In this document: positions 26,124-34,829 of the stretch, in pieces | How positions within the stretch are numbered: position 1 is the stretch's first letter | How the letters are laid out: each line of letters opens with the position of its first letter | NCBI GenBank assembly: GCA_945861535.1 | Contig: CAMAUZ010000016.1 | Coordinates: 43,000 to 106,999, forward strand | Direction of reading: 5' to 3' | Origin: Akkermansia muciniphila | GTDB lineage: Bacteria > Verrucomicrobiota > Verrucomicrobiia > Limisphaerales > BJHT01 | Length of the DNA: 64,000 nucleotides | Made by a program: the position numbers and the translations under genes | The notes under the pieces: model-generated | Database searches by the model: none | What the model was told of the DNA's origin: nothing | Seen by the model: the letters and a program-made list of their open reading frames with translations, nothing else

Positions 26124-26717
26124 TAGGAGAGTTTAATCCTAACAATGGAGCGCGACCGATCCCAGGTCGCAGGGGAGAAGAAGGTAGGTGGCAGCGAAGA
26201 CTTCTCCCGGCCGGCAACGGGCCTGGCAGCCTGTTGAAGAACCCATGTTCTGAAAAACTGACCCATGCTTTCGTTGGGATTTTCGCATGTTTGAGCGCGA
26301 GCCTGACAGGTGGGTGGGCCCAGTCAGGTCGCAGTAGAGTATTCCGCCGGACCAGTCCCGCCGTCCTGTCACCGCGGCGACAGACCCGTCCGGCGATGGC
26401 AGGGCTTCCGCCGATCGGATTTCGCGGTGCCGGGGTCTGCCATGAGCACTCTGTTCAACCACCGCGTGCCGACACGGGCCTGGCACCGGCGAAGGGTTTC
26501 AACCAGCGCCGGCCGCACGGCGCAGTGATGTAGTCAGGGCGACAGGAGCGCGGCCAAGCCGGCCGCCGCATTAGAAAGGCGGCGAGGATCCCCACGGCCG
26601 AAACACAAACCGCCTTGCGGCATTCTGGGCGAGGAAATGGCTTTGTTTCACCAGGGCGGGACGGTATTCCTTGGCGCGTTCCCCGAGTGAGTAGCGACGG
26701 ATTTTGTTTTGGCTGTT
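26124..26717. other. Intergenic region with palindromes
   Basis: There is no convincing gene in 594 bases. Palindromes of the GGAGCGCGRCC type lie at 26147-26172 (GGAGCGCGACC...GGTCGCAG, repeated at 62384-62409) and 26545-26569. Positions 26220-26300 are relatively AT-rich; an old transposon end is possible but unproven. Confidence 0.45.
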
Positions 26718-27062
26718 ATGACGATTACTGAGAGCAAGCTGGACGCGGCGACGGTTCTGCAGGTGGCGGGACGGTTGGATTCTGGAACGGCGCAGGCCGC
26801 GCAGGAGCAATTTGTCGCGTGCATTCGGGGCGGGGAACGACGGCTGGTCCTGGATTGCGCCGGGCTGGATTACATCAGCAGCGCCGGACTGCGGGCGTTG
26901 CTGGTCGCGGCCAAACACCTCAAGCCGGTCGGTGGGCGGCTGGTGATCTGCTGCCCGAATGATTACGTGCGGGAAATCATCGAACTGGCGGGATTCGATT
27001 CGTTCATCGGCGTTTGCGCCACGCGCGAGCTGGCGCTGGATTCTTTCCGGGTCATGGCGTGA
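26718..27062 (+). CDS. STAS-domain anti-sigma factor antagonist-like protein
   Basis: The 114-residue protein is a single STAS domain. VLQVAGRLDSGTAQAAQEQF and LVLDCAGLDYISSAGLRALLVAAKHLKP carry the family's conserved serine in ISSAGLR, the site phosphorylated in SpoIIAA/RsbV-type antagonists. Such proteins release an alternative sigma factor by sequestering an anti-sigma kinase. No kinase is present nearby, so the partner must lie elsewhere. A second, larger STAS protein is encoded convergently 340 bases downstream. A TTG three codons upstream is an alternative start; I used the ATG. Confidence 0.9.
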   Translation: MTITESKLDAATVLQVAGRLDSGTAQAAQEQFVACIRGGERRLVLDCAGLDYISSAGLRALLVAAKHLKPVGGRLVICCPNDYVREIIELAGFDSFIGVCATRELALDSFRVMA

Positions 27063-27403
27063 GGCGACGCGCTGTGGATCGAGTAAGGGGCGGGCGGATG
27101 GTAGCGGTCACGGGGAGGACGGGACCACGGGCAGATGGTTTTGAAGCCGAGTTTTCAACCTCCGCTTCCGGACGCGCCGTGGGAACACTAACTGCCGAGA
27201 ATTTCCCGCAGGGGCAGGGCGACCCCAGATGGGGAATCCATCTGCGGGCGCCTTGAATCTGCGGGCGTGTTGCGAAAGGGCACCCCGTCGGATTCCGATC
27301 ACGCCGTGGGTCCACGAACCGCGCGGGAGCGCCGAGCATTGCTCGGCTTCAGCGGATGTGGGCGGTTCGAGCCGGGCAATGCTCGGCGCTCCCGTGCGTG
27401 TGG
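27063..27403. repeat. Intergenic GAGCATTGCTC palindrome pair
   Basis: No gene. Arms at 27324-27348 and 27372-27394 are reverse complements with core GCGCCGAGCATTGCTCGGC. The same family is found inside the first uvrA gene (33879-33961). It lies between two convergent STAS genes, where it could also act as a bidirectional terminator. Confidence 0.65.
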
Positions 27404-28690
27404 CTACTTCGCCCCCGGCAGCCCGGCATTGCGCGGCGGCAAGGTCATGCGCACGGTCATGCGGCGCGGGTCGCGCGCTTTCGCCCCGCCCTTGTCCGGC
27501 TGCGGCTGATCCACCGGGCCGACCCAGCAGACGCCCCGCACGAATTCGCTCTGCTGGTCGCCGTCCGCCGGCAGCAGGTGCATCAGCTTTTGTGGCGGTT
27601 CATCGGTGAAGAGTTTGCGCACGACCGTGTGCATATCGACGATGCCCTCGGGCATTGGCTGGAGCGCAAAGACGGCCGCGTGAAAATGGCCGACCAACTC
27701 GGTCCCGCCGCCCAGCGGTTCAAGCACCACGTTCCACGGCGGAATGCTCTTGCGGGCGGCCATGCCGACGGCGACGCAGAGCGAGGGGACCTTCACCGCT
27801 TCGCGCGCGAGCGTGAGCAGGGTTTCTCCGGGAGTGTCCTGAGATTCCAGCTTTTGCAGAAATTCCCCCACGAGATTCGAGGACTCGCACACCATCGCGA
27901 TCACGCCGAGATCGGCACCGGACGCGCGCAGGCCGCGATCGACGATCTCCGAGAAAGTCAGCGTCCCGGTGCTCACCGGCTTGGCTTCGAAGCGGAATTG
28001 CCGCGAGAACTGGCCCTGCCCGGCGATGCCGTAAAACACGCTCATCAACGGCACCAACGCCTCCTCCGAAATCATCGAGTCGGGCGACAGCGAGCCGTCC
28101 GTGGGCAGATACGAAGCCGCGCCGGCCAGCGCCATGAATTCGTTCACGCGATCTTTGCATTCATCGAAGCTCGAACCCAGCGCCCCCAGACCGATGCCGA
28201 ACGTGGACTCGGGAAACGGCATCACGTTCACGTCGCCCTCCTCGAACCCCGTGGTGAGCTTCGTCGGATCGCCGACCAACTGGCACTTCATGCGCGCCTC
28301 CAAATCCAGATCGTCCACCACAAATGTACTCGTGTCCGACTCCCAGCTCAGATGCGTGTGCTCGGCCTGCGGTTCGGGGCCGCCCTTGCCGGGCGCGATC
28401 AACACCTCGTCCAGCCCGGTCAGGTTCAGCACGCTGTTCACCGATTCGGACGGATGATGAATCTGCAGGCTGCCGCCCTTGGTGCGGAGCTGTTTGTGAA
28501 AGGAAATGAGCAACCGGATGCCCGCCGAACTGATGTACTCGACGCGCGACAGGTTCAATTCGATATGGCGCGCCCCGGCCGCGATCGCGGCGTTGATCGC
28601 CTTGGTCAGGTGCTCGGACCAGTAAGCGTCCACGCGCCCGTGAATGCGCAGGCTGGCGGTATCCGCGTTGGTCTTTTGATCAATGTCCAT
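27404..28690 (-). CDS. STAS domain fused to an unrecognised 300-residue domain
   Basis: The 428-residue protein has an N-terminal STAS domain (about residues 10-105) with IELNLSRVEYISSAGIRLLISFHKQL including the phosphorylatable-serine loop ISSAGIR. The remaining 300 residues do not resemble any family I know. They contain FGIGLGALG, a Met/Phe-rich helix cluster and a Pro-rich tail ending in MTLPPRNAG. There is no SpoIIE phosphatase, kinase or transporter signature. It converges on the single-domain STAS gene. Role: probably a signalling hub in a partner-switching module; the second domain is a candidate new family. Confidence 0.75.
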   Translation of the reverse strand: MDIDQKTNADTASLRIHGRVDAYWSEHLTKAINAAIAAGARHIELNLSRVEYISSAGIRLLISFHKQLRTKGGSLQIHHPSESVNSVLNLTGLDEVLIAPGKGGPEPQAEHTHLSWESDTSTFVVDDLDLEARMKCQLVGDPTKLTTGFEEGDVNVMPFPESTFGIGLGALGSSFDECKDRVNEFMALAGAASYLPTDGSLSPDSMISEEALVPLMSVFYGIAGQGQFSRQFRFEAKPVSTGTLTFSEIVDRGLRASGADLGVIAMVCESSNLVGEFLQKLESQDTPGETLLTLAREAVKVPSLCVAVGMAARKSIPPWNVVLEPLGGGTELVGHFHAAVFALQPMPEGIVDMHTVVRKLFTDEPPQKLMHLLPADGDQQSEFVRGVCWVGPVDQPQPDKGGAKARDPRRMTVRMTLPPRNAGLPGAK

Positions 28691-28940
28691 AAAAGTTTTC
28701 CCAGCGTGACTGACTTACCCAAAACAAAAGGAGCGCAACCGCCGACGCGACGTAACCGCCAACGGGAGGAGGCGGAATGAGTGCCCGACGGGTGGCCGGC
28801 CAGATTCGCCATCACACCGTCCCGCCGCCAGTCTCGCGCAGCCGGAATTTCTCCCCGTTTGGCAGTTCAACCTCCAGCTATTTTCTACTTCTTCCCTTCT
28901 GGCTCCCGGTGTTTGATCCGCGCGGCGAGTCTAAGACGTC

Positions 28941-29327
28941 ATGCTCAACTACCTATTCATCGGCCTCGGCAGCGCGCTCGGCGGCATCTCCCGCTACTGG
29001 CTGTCGGGTTTCCTCGCCCAGCGCTGCGGGGAATCTTTCCCCGTCGGCACCCTGGTCGTAAACGTCTCCGGCTCGTTCCTCATCGGCTTCCTCGCGACGC
29101 TCACGGGCGCGGACGGACGCCTCCTCGTCGGCCCGACGGCGCGCAATTTTTTCATGGCCGGAATCTGCGGCGGCTACACCACCTTCTCCTCCTTCAGCCT
29201 CCAAACCCTGAACCTGGCGCGCGACGGCGAATGGCTCTACGCCGGCCTGAACGCCGTGCTCTCGTTCGCCCTCTGCCTCCTCGCCGTCTGGCTCGGCCAC
29301 GTCCTGGCGCAAACCTTCAACCGCTGA
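28941..29327 (+). CDS. crcB: Fluoride channel CrcB/FluC
   Basis: The 128-residue inner-membrane protein exports fluoride and has four helices. It has the family motifs GSALGGISRYW, VNVSGSFLIGF, GYTTFSSFS and TFNR at the end. The TTFSSFS region carries the phenylalanines lining the pore. It functions as an antiparallel dimer. The downstream DUF190 gene, usual partner of FluC, is interrupted (see separate entry). I saw no clear fluoride riboswitch in 28700-28940. Confidence 0.93.
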   Translation: MLNYLFIGLGSALGGISRYWLSGFLAQRCGESFPVGTLVVNVSGSFLIGFLATLTGADGRLLVGPTARNFFMAGICGGYTTFSSFSLQTLNLARDGEWLYAGLNAVLSFALCLLAVWLGHVLAQTFNR

Positions 29328-29334
29328 AAAACCC

Positions 29335-29875
29335 ATGCCCACCGCGCCCGCCACGCCGCCCACGCCCGCCCCCACCAACGGCAAACTCCTCCGCATTTAG
29401 GAGCCGGCAACAAATCAAGGTGGCAAGATCGCGCGGGGATTTTGGCCGGGGACAAGGCGCGAGTGCGGCGCATATCCGCACGGATCTGTAACGAACGAGC
29501 AACGCCGTCCCTGGGCAAAAGCCCAAACGAGGTTGCCACCTTGATTTGTTGCCGGCTCCTTACCTCGGCGAAAGCGACCGCTGGCAGCACCAACCGTTCT
29601 ACGAAGCCCTCGTCCTCAAGGCCCGCGAACTCGGCCTCGCCGGCGCCACCGTCCTGCGCGGCCCGATGGGCTTCGGCGCGAGCAGCTACCCGCACACCGC
29701 CAAAATCACGCGCCTGTCCGAAGACCTACCGCTCATCCTCGAGATCGTGGACACCGAGGAGAACCTCCGCCGCTTCCTGCCACACCTCGACGCCATGCTC
29801 GGCGACGGCCTCGTCACGCTCGCCGACGTGCAGATTTTCCGGCACCGGGCTGGGGACAAACCGGGCCGGGGGTGA
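29335..29875 (+). pseudogene. DUF190 gene interrupted by a 160-bp MITE
   Basis: The gene begins ATG (29335) with a Pro-rich leader and NGKLLRI, then meets a stop (29398-29400) created by the insertion of an element at 29400. After the element the family continues without gap: YLGESDRWQHQPFYEALVLKARELGLAGATVLRGPMGFGAS and LEIVDTEENLRRFLPHLDAML. Removing the element and one TTA copy restores LLRIYLGESDR exactly. The two pieces are therefore one former gene, about 125 residues long. DUF190 proteins accompany FluC and are suspected to assist fluoride handling. A TTG at 29546 within the element could start a shortened product. Confidence 0.9.
29400..29559. mobile_element. 160-bp MITE with perfect 27-bp terminal inverted repeats
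   Basis: The termini 29400-29426 and 29533-29559 are exact reverse complements (GGAGCCGGCAACAAATCAAG...). They are flanked on both sides by TTA (29397-29399 and 29560-29562), a 3-bp target duplication. The inner flanks are imperfect inverted repeats too, so the transcript would fold into a long hairpin. No transposase is encoded. A TNA-type duplication fits IS5-group transposition, by inference. Confidence 0.92.
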
Positions 29876-29925
29876 AGTTCCGGGGACGATTTACCCTTCG
29901 TTCCGTTTTCCCTATTCTTTCCACG

Positions 29926-30213
29926 ATGAAGACCAAGACGATCCCATCATCCCAGTGCCCGGAGTACCTCTGGCAGGAGCTGGCGCAGGTGGCTACCGGT
30001 GCGCTCACCTTGCAGGTCACGCGCGATGGAGCAGTCATGGCCATGGTGGTTCCTCCGGCTGCCAGCACCACGGATTTCGCCGAACCGCCTACACCTCCTC
30101 CGAGCGCGTCCCCCCAGGCTTTTTGGGATGCCGACACCACGGCCCTGTTGCAGCGCACCGCACATTTCCGGCTCGGCCAGATGCCCACGCGGGCGGAACG
30201 CAATGAGCGATAG
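29926..30213 (+). CDS. Antitoxin-like protein of a VapB/Phd-type pair
   Basis: The 95-residue protein has a central segment TLQVTRDGAVMAMVVPP resembling the beta strands of Phd/YefM-type antitoxins, then a Pro-rich linker and an acidic, Arg-rich tail with FWDADTTALLQR. Its gene overlaps the next gene (PIN toxin remnant) by 11 bases, as expected for a type II operon. The DNA-binding part is not clearly recognisable, so the family name is provisional. Start: ATG 29926; an upstream frame overlaps the DUF190 gene. Confidence 0.62.
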   Translation: MKTKTIPSSQCPEYLWQELAQVATGALTLQVTRDGAVMAMVVPPAASTTDFAEPPTPPPSASPQAFWDADTTALLQRTAHFRLGQMPTRAERNER

Positions 30214-30340
30214 AACCTTCGCGGACAGCAACGTCCTCATCTACGCCATCGCGGAAAGCGGCGAGGAAGCCGGCAAAGCCGCCATCGCCCGCGAACTCAT
30301 CGAGCGGGCGCGGCCTTGCCTTTCCACGCAGGTGCTGAGC
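30203..30340 (+). pseudogene. PIN-domain toxin, 3' truncated
   Basis: The first 46 residues match the N-terminal half of a VapC-type PIN ribonuclease: TFADSNVLIYAIAESG contains the first catalytic Asp, and ARPCLSTQVLS is the conserved segment before the second acidic residue. After about 30340 the frame continues to 30514 with no family similarity, running over the antisense HTH antitoxin gene. The remaining acidic active-site residues are missing, so the toxin is inactive. The antitoxin gene upstream remains intact. Confidence 0.78.
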
Positions 30341-30395
30341 AAACGTACTCAATGCCTCCGACGAGCCGAACGCTCGCTTTCCCCGCCGCCTTGCT

Positions 30396-30719
30396 TCACG
30401 CCGCCAGCAGAACCTCCGGACGCCGCCGCGCCAGATCGAGCAACCGCAACGCCGGCCCCGTGGGCGTCCGCCGGCCGCTTTCCCAACTGGCCGCCGTCAC
30501 CGTGGCCACGTTGAGCAGGGCCGCGAACACGGCCTGGCTGGCGTTGAGCTTCCGACGGATGGCCCTGATCTCCGCCGGCCGCACGGGGCGGAGCGGCTTG
30601 GGCAATCTGAGGGTCCGCGTTCGCAGCGTGAGCTTGGTTTTGCCCGTCGTGTGCGCGGCAAACGCTTCCACGCTCCGCACCAGTTCTTCCGCATCGAACT
30701 CAATCTCTTTTCGCTTCAT
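30396..30719 (-). CDS. HTH antitoxin (HigA/NadS-like)
   Basis: The 107-residue protein has a charged N-terminal half and a C-terminal XRE-type helix-turn-helix: LNASQAVFAALLNVATVTAASWESGRRTPTGPALRLLDLARR. That C-terminal placement is typical for HigA/NadS antitoxins encoded after their toxin. The gene overlaps the toxin gene by 20 bases and should autoregulate the operon. Confidence 0.85.
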   Translation of the reverse strand: MKRKEIEFDAEELVRSVEAFAAHTTGKTKLTLRTRTLRLPKPLRPVRPAEIRAIRRKLNASQAVFAALLNVATVTAASWESGRRTPTGPALRLLDLARRRPEVLLAA

Positions 30720-31044
30720 GTCTGAATTCCCGTTTGATGGTTTCCGCCGCCATCCGCAGTCGTTTTAGCTGGTCGGCACTGATGTCTTCGCACGCCGCCT
30801 TTGTGTAGGCGTGGAATAGCACGATCACTTCCTGTTGCGGGACGTGCAGATAGATCACCCATGCGCCGCCCCGCTTGCCGCGTCCGGCCAAAACCATGCG
30901 CGCCTTCCGCAAACCTCCAGAGTGCGGGATCACGTCGCCCTGCTCCGGTCGCCGGATAAGTCCCTTTTGAAAATCCAAATAAACTTCGTCCGGCACCAAG
31001 CTGGTGATCTGTTTCGTGAACAATGGCAGTTCAATGAAAGTCAC
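30700..31044 (-). CDS. RelE/HigB-type toxin
   Basis: The 114-residue protein has the RelE-superfamily layout: FIELPLFTKQITSLV at the N-terminus, LRKARMVLAGRGKRGGAWVIYLHVPQQEVIVLFHAYTK in the core, and KRLRMAAETIKRE at the end. The central basic strand and the Tyr/His/Lys positions match ribosome-dependent mRNA interferases of the HigB type. A GTG start at 31044 gives the normal N-terminus. The toxin gene precedes the antitoxin gene, as in higBA. Confidence 0.85.
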   Translation of the reverse strand: MTFIELPLFTKQITSLVPDEVYLDFQKGLIRRPEQGDVIPHSGGLRKARMVLAGRGKRGGAWVIYLHVPQQEVIVLFHAYTKAACEDISADQLKRLRMAAETIKREFRHEAKRD

Positions 31045-31175
31045 TGCCGAAGTCTGTTACGCTGTAAGGGGATTGCAAGCGCGAGATTCCACCCGAACCA
31101 GTCTGCCGGTGGCGGTTGGCTCAGTTCCCGTCGCGCAATTTGACACGCCCCCCTTCCCCGGTACAGTCGCCGCCC

Positions 31176-34100
31176 ATGTCAAAAGGCAACGTCCCCGCCG
31201 CGATCCGCCTGCGCGGGGTGCGCCAGAACAATCTCCAGGGTTTCGACCTCGACCTGCCGCTCGGCCGGCTCGTCGTCATCACCGGCCTGAGCGGCTCGGG
31301 CAAGAGTTCGCTCGCCTTCGACACGCTCTTCGCCGAGGGCCAGCGCCGCTACATCGAGACCTTTTCCCCCTACGCCCGCCAGTTCTTCGACCGCATGGAC
31401 AAGCCGCGCGTGGACAGCATCGAAGGCATCCCGCCCGCCATCGCCATCGAGCAGCGCAACTCCGTCAAGAGCACCCGCTCGACCGTCGGCACGATGACCG
31501 AGCTGTGCGATTACCTGAAGCTGCTCTGGCCGCACCTCGCACAACTCCGCTGCCGCCAGTGCGCGCAGACCGTGCGCAAAGAACCGCCGCAGACCGTCTG
31601 GGAAACCCTGCGCCGCGAACTCCCCGACAACACCGAAATCCTCATCACCTTCACCCTGCCTCTCTCCGAAAAACTCGCGCTCGCCGAATCCTGCGAACTG
31701 CTCGCCCGCCAAGGCTACCAGCGCGTCCTCCTCGCCGGCACGGTGCTGCGCCTCGACGAAGCCCTCCCGCGTCTCCAGGCCAAGCAGCCGAGCACACTCA
31801 TCGTCGTGCAGGACCGCCTCCGCCTGGCCGCCACCACCCGCGCCCGTTTCGTCGAGGCGTGCGAACAGGCCTACCACTTCGGCAAAGGCAAACTCACGAT
31901 CCACGAAATGGGCGCCGATCTCCCCATCACGCATCACGGATCACAAATCACGCCCCCGCCGGACGACGCCCTTCCGATCACGGATCACGGATCACGAATC
32001 ACGGATCACGCCCCCACCCCGCCCGCCACTCCCGCCCGCATCCACCCTTTCTCCTCGGGCTTCCACTGCGCCGCCTGCGACCTCGACTACCGCGAACCCA
32101 CGCCCGCGCTCTTCAGTTTCAATCACCCCGTCGGCGCGTGCCCCGCGTGCCGCGGCTTCGGACGCACCATCAGCATCGACTACGACCTCGCCGTCCCCGA
32201 CCGCACCAAAACCATCGCCGAAGGCGTCGTCCGCCCGTGGCAAACCGGCACCGGCGCAGAGAGCCAAACGGACCTGCTCAAATTCTGCAAAACGCGCCGC
32301 GTGCCCGTGAACGTGCCGTTTCAGGAACTCCCCCAGGCCCAGCAGGACTGGCTCATCAACGGCGATCCCGGCTACGGCACCGACCCCGCGCACGAATGGC
32401 CGCGCGCGTGGTACGGCGTGAAAGGCTACTTCCGCTGGCTCGAATCCAAATCCTACAAAATGCACGTCCGCGTGCTCCTCTCGCGCTACCGCTCCTACAC
32501 GACCTGCGCCGCCTGTCGCGGCCGCCGCTTCCAACCCGAGGCGCTCCTCTACACCGTCCGCCTCGCGCCGGGAGAGTGGCCATCGCCAACGGGGAACGCG
32601 TCCGCTCCGACAACCGCAGCGGCCCCAGCGACCACCGACCTGACACTCGCCGATTTCTACGCCCTGCCCGTGGACGCCGCCCTCGCCTGCATCAACGCCC
32701 TCACCGCCCACCTCAGCACCAGCACCGCGACCACCGCCACGCCCGCCCGCTCCGCCCGCTCCGAACTCACCGTCATCCTTGGCGAAGTCCGCGCCCGCCT
32801 CGGCTACCTCGTCGAAGTCGGTCTCGGCTACCTCACGCTCGACCGTCCGACGCGCACGCTCTCCGGCGGCGAGACCGAGCGCGTGAACCTCACCACCTGC
32901 CTCGGCACGCGCCTGGTCAACACCCTCTTCGTCCTCGACGAACCCAGCGTCGGCCTGCACCCGCGCGACACCCAACGCCTCGTGCGCATCCTCCACAAAC
33001 TCCGCGACGCCGGAAATTCCGTCGTCGTCGTCGAGCACGAAGCCAGCGTCATGCGCGCCGCCGATCAGATCGTCGATCTCGGCCCCGGCCACGGCGAGAG
33101 CGGCGGCCGCGTCGTGTTCCAAGGCCCGTACGCCGACATCCTCCAATGCGCCGCGTCCCTCACCGGCCAATATCTCAGCGGCGCGAAAATCATCCCCCCG
33201 CCCGCCCGCCGCCCCGTCGCCACCGGTCGCACCACCCGCGTGCCCATGTTGAGAATCGCCAATGCCCACCGGCATAATCTGCGCGGTCTGACCGTGGAAA
33301 TTCCGCTCGGCCGCTTCGTCGTCCTCACCGGCGTCAGCGGCTCCGGCAAAACCACGCTCGCCCGCGACATCCTCCTCCCCGCGCTCGAAGCCAAACTCAA
33401 AACCGCGCCGATTCCCGCGCGTCCGTCCGGCGACGCGACCGAAGCCAGCGACGACGGCCGTACCGAGCGCGCCGCCGCGAGCGCCACCGACAGCGCCACC
33501 GACGACGAGCAAGCCGACAGCACCGGTCCGCAAACCGCCACGCTCACCGGCCACGAAAACCTCGGCGCAGTCGTGCTCGTCGATCAATCCCCGCTCGGTA
33601 AAACGCCGCGCTCGAACCCGGCCGTTTACATCGGCGCGTTCGAGGACATCCGCGAACTCTTCGCGCAGTGCGAGACAGCGCGGCAGCGCGGCCTCGGCGC
33701 GAGCGCGTTCAGTTTCAATTCCGCCCAAGGCCAGTGCGAACGCTGTCGCGGCGCGGGCTTCGAGAAAATCGAAATGCAGTTCCTCAGCGACATCTTCATC
33801 CGCTGCCCCGACTGCCACGGCCGCCGCTACCGCGAGCACATTCTGGAAGTGAAGCTCACGGCCCCCGTGAGCGCGGGCGGAGCGCCGAGCATTGCTCGGC
33901 ACGATGCCGGTGACGCTCCCGCTGGCCGAGCACCCGATGGCCGCGCAATGCTCGGCGCTCCGATTCATGGAGACGGGAAATCCTCGGCCAAACGGCGCTC
34001 CTCTCCCCGGCCCTCCCTTCCCGCCGCTGGCGGTGAGGAAGCCGGAACCAAAGCGCCGCTTCAACCAACATACCAGGTCATGGGAGCTGCGCAGCGCTCC

Positions 34101-34787
34101 CTCTCCATCGCCGACCTCCTCGACGCCACCGTCGATGACGCCCTCCTCTTCCTCGCCACCTTCACCGACTCGAAACCCGCCGCCCGCGCCGCGCGCAAAC
34201 TCCAACTCCTGCAAGAAACCGGCCTCGGCTACCTCCGCCTCGGACAGCCCATCAACACCCTCTCCGGCGGCGAAAGCCAGCGCCTCAAACTCGTCAGCCA
34301 CCTCGCCGAAACCGCCGCCGCCCCGGCGCGCGGCGTTCACGCCGCTTCAGCGCCCGCCCTGTCGAGCGCGCTGGAAATTCCTGCGACTTCCGCGATCTCA
34401 ACGCTGAAGCGGCCTGAAGGCCGCGCGCCGGGCACAAGCACCCCGCGCCCCACCCTCTTCGTCTTCGATGAACCCACCACCGGCCTGCACTTCGACGACG
34501 TGCGCGTGCTCCTAGCCGTCTTCCAACGACTCGTGAACGCGGGCCATTCCGTCCTTGTCATCGAGCACAACCTCGACGTGATCCAGCACGCCGACTGGGT
34601 GATCGACCTCGGCCCCGAGGCCGGCGAACGCGGCGGCGAACTCGTCATCGCCGGCCCGCCCGCAACCATCGCCGCCTGCGCCACCAGCCACACCGGCGCG
34701 GCGCTGCGCAGCGTCGGCACCGGGGGATCGCACGCGGTGGGTGCTGGCGCGGGCCAGCAAAAGCGATCTCGTGATGCCTCTAAATAA
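31176..34787 (+). CDS. uvrA: UvrA paralogue with in-frame palindromic-repeat insertions
   Basis: The 1203-residue protein is the DNA-damage-sensing ATPase of nucleotide excision repair or a paralogue; canonical UvrA has about 950 residues. Both ATPase halves are intact: Walker A GLSGSGKSS (about residue 37), signature LSGGETERVNL (about 562), Walker B LFVLDEPSVGLHP (about 584); second Walker A GVSGSGKTT (about 714), signature LSGGESQRLKL (about 1028) and LFVFDEPTTGLH (about 1095). The zinc-binding Cys pairs CAACDL/CPACRGFG and CERCRGAGF/CPDCHGRRY are present. Extra length comes from repeat-derived segments at about residues 250-281, 902-955 and 1051-1085. The variant first signature suggests a lineage-specific paralogue rather than the canonical copy. 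The start, ATG 31176, lies upstream of the NNLQGFDLDLPLG strand. Confidence 0.9.
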   Translation: MSKGNVPAAIRLRGVRQNNLQGFDLDLPLGRLVVITGLSGSGKSSLAFDTLFAEGQRRYIETFSPYARQFFDRMDKPRVDSIEGIPPAIAIEQRNSVKSTRSTVGTMTELCDYLKLLWPHLAQLRCRQCAQTVRKEPPQTVWETLRRELPDNTEILITFTLPLSEKLALAESCELLARQGYQRVLLAGTVLRLDEALPRLQAKQPSTLIVVQDRLRLAATTRARFVEACEQAYHFGKGKLTIHEMGADLPITHHGSQITPPPDDALPITDHGSRITDHAPTPPATPARIHPFSSGFHCAACDLDYREPTPALFSFNHPVGACPACRGFGRTISIDYDLAVPDRTKTIAEGVVRPWQTGTGAESQTDLLKFCKTRRVPVNVPFQELPQAQQDWLINGDPGYGTDPAHEWPRAWYGVKGYFRWLESKSYKMHVRVLLSRYRSYTTCAACRGRRFQPEALLYTVRLAPGEWPSPTGNASAPTTAAAPATTDLTLADFYALPVDAALACINALTAHLSTSTATTATPARSARSELTVILGEVRARLGYLVEVGLGYLTLDRPTRTLSGGETERVNLTTCLGTRLVNTLFVLDEPSVGLHPRDTQRLVRILHKLRDAGNSVVVVEHEASVMRAADQIVDLGPGHGESGGRVVFQGPYADILQCAASLTGQYLSGAKIIPPPARRPVATGRTTRVPMLRIANAHRHNLRGLTVEIPLGRFVVLTGVSGSGKTTLARDILLPALEAKLKTAPIPARPSGDATEASDDGRTERAAASATDSATDDEQADSTGPQTATLTGHENLGAVVLVDQSPLGKTPRSNPAVYIGAFEDIRELFAQCETARQRGLGASAFSFNSAQGQCERCRGAGFEKIEMQFLSDIFIRCPDCHGRRYREHILEVKLTAPVSAGGAPSIARHDAGDAPAGRAPDGRAMLGAPIHGDGKSSAKRRSSPRPSLPAAGGEEAGTKAPLQPTYQVMGAAQRSLSIADLLDATVDDALLFLATFTDSKPAARAARKLQLLQETGLGYLRLGQPINTLSGGESQRLKLVSHLAETAAAPARGVHAASAPALSSALEIPATSAISTLKRPEGRAPGTSTPRPTLFVFDEPTTGLHFDDVRVLLAVFQRLVNAGHSVLVIEHNLDVIQHADWVIDLGPEAGERGGELVIAGPPATIAACATSHTGAALRSVGTGGSHAVGAGAGQQKRSRDASK
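31923..32013. repeat. ATCACGGATCACG tandem-like insert within uvrA
   Basis: Multiple copies of ATCACRRATCAC occur in two blocks (31923-31951 and 31975-32013). They encode THHGSQIT and ITDHGSRITDH in frame, just before HPFSSGFHC. The block has no counterpart in canonical UvrA. Confidence 0.8.
33879..34035. repeat. GAGCATTGCTC palindrome plus CTCTCC-type repeat within uvrA
   Basis: Arms at 33879-33900 and 33943-33961 are the same family as 27324-27394. A partial CTCTCCCCGG...-type repeat follows (33997-34035), related to 36718-36820. All are read in frame and separate the HILEVKL strand from YQVMGAAQRSLSIADLL. Confidence 0.8.
34328..34428. repeat. GGCCT/CGTTCACG palindrome pair within uvrA
   Basis: Arms 34328-34353 (CGCGGCGTTCACGCCGC) and 34401-34428 (GCTGAAGCGGCCTGAAGGCC) belong to the family seen at 2022-2183. 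Together they add about 35 residues in the loop between the second ABC signature and Walker B. Confidence 0.8.
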
Positions 34788-34829
34788 TTCCCACGATCCC
34801 TCTCCAAGCTCAGCGCGGCCGCCGGCCCG

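Noticed and set aside
26147..26300. Remnant of a transposon end near 26220-26300
   Set aside because: The AT-rich stretch and CTGTTGAAGAA-like phrase are too short to support any IS family.
28700..28940. Fluoride riboswitch upstream of crcB
   Set aside because: I could not find the conserved pseudoknot core; nothing supports it beyond the gene context.
30203..30514. Full-length PIN toxin on the + strand up to 30514
   Set aside because: Similarity ends after residue 46. The rest overlaps the antisense HTH gene and has no PIN acidic residues.
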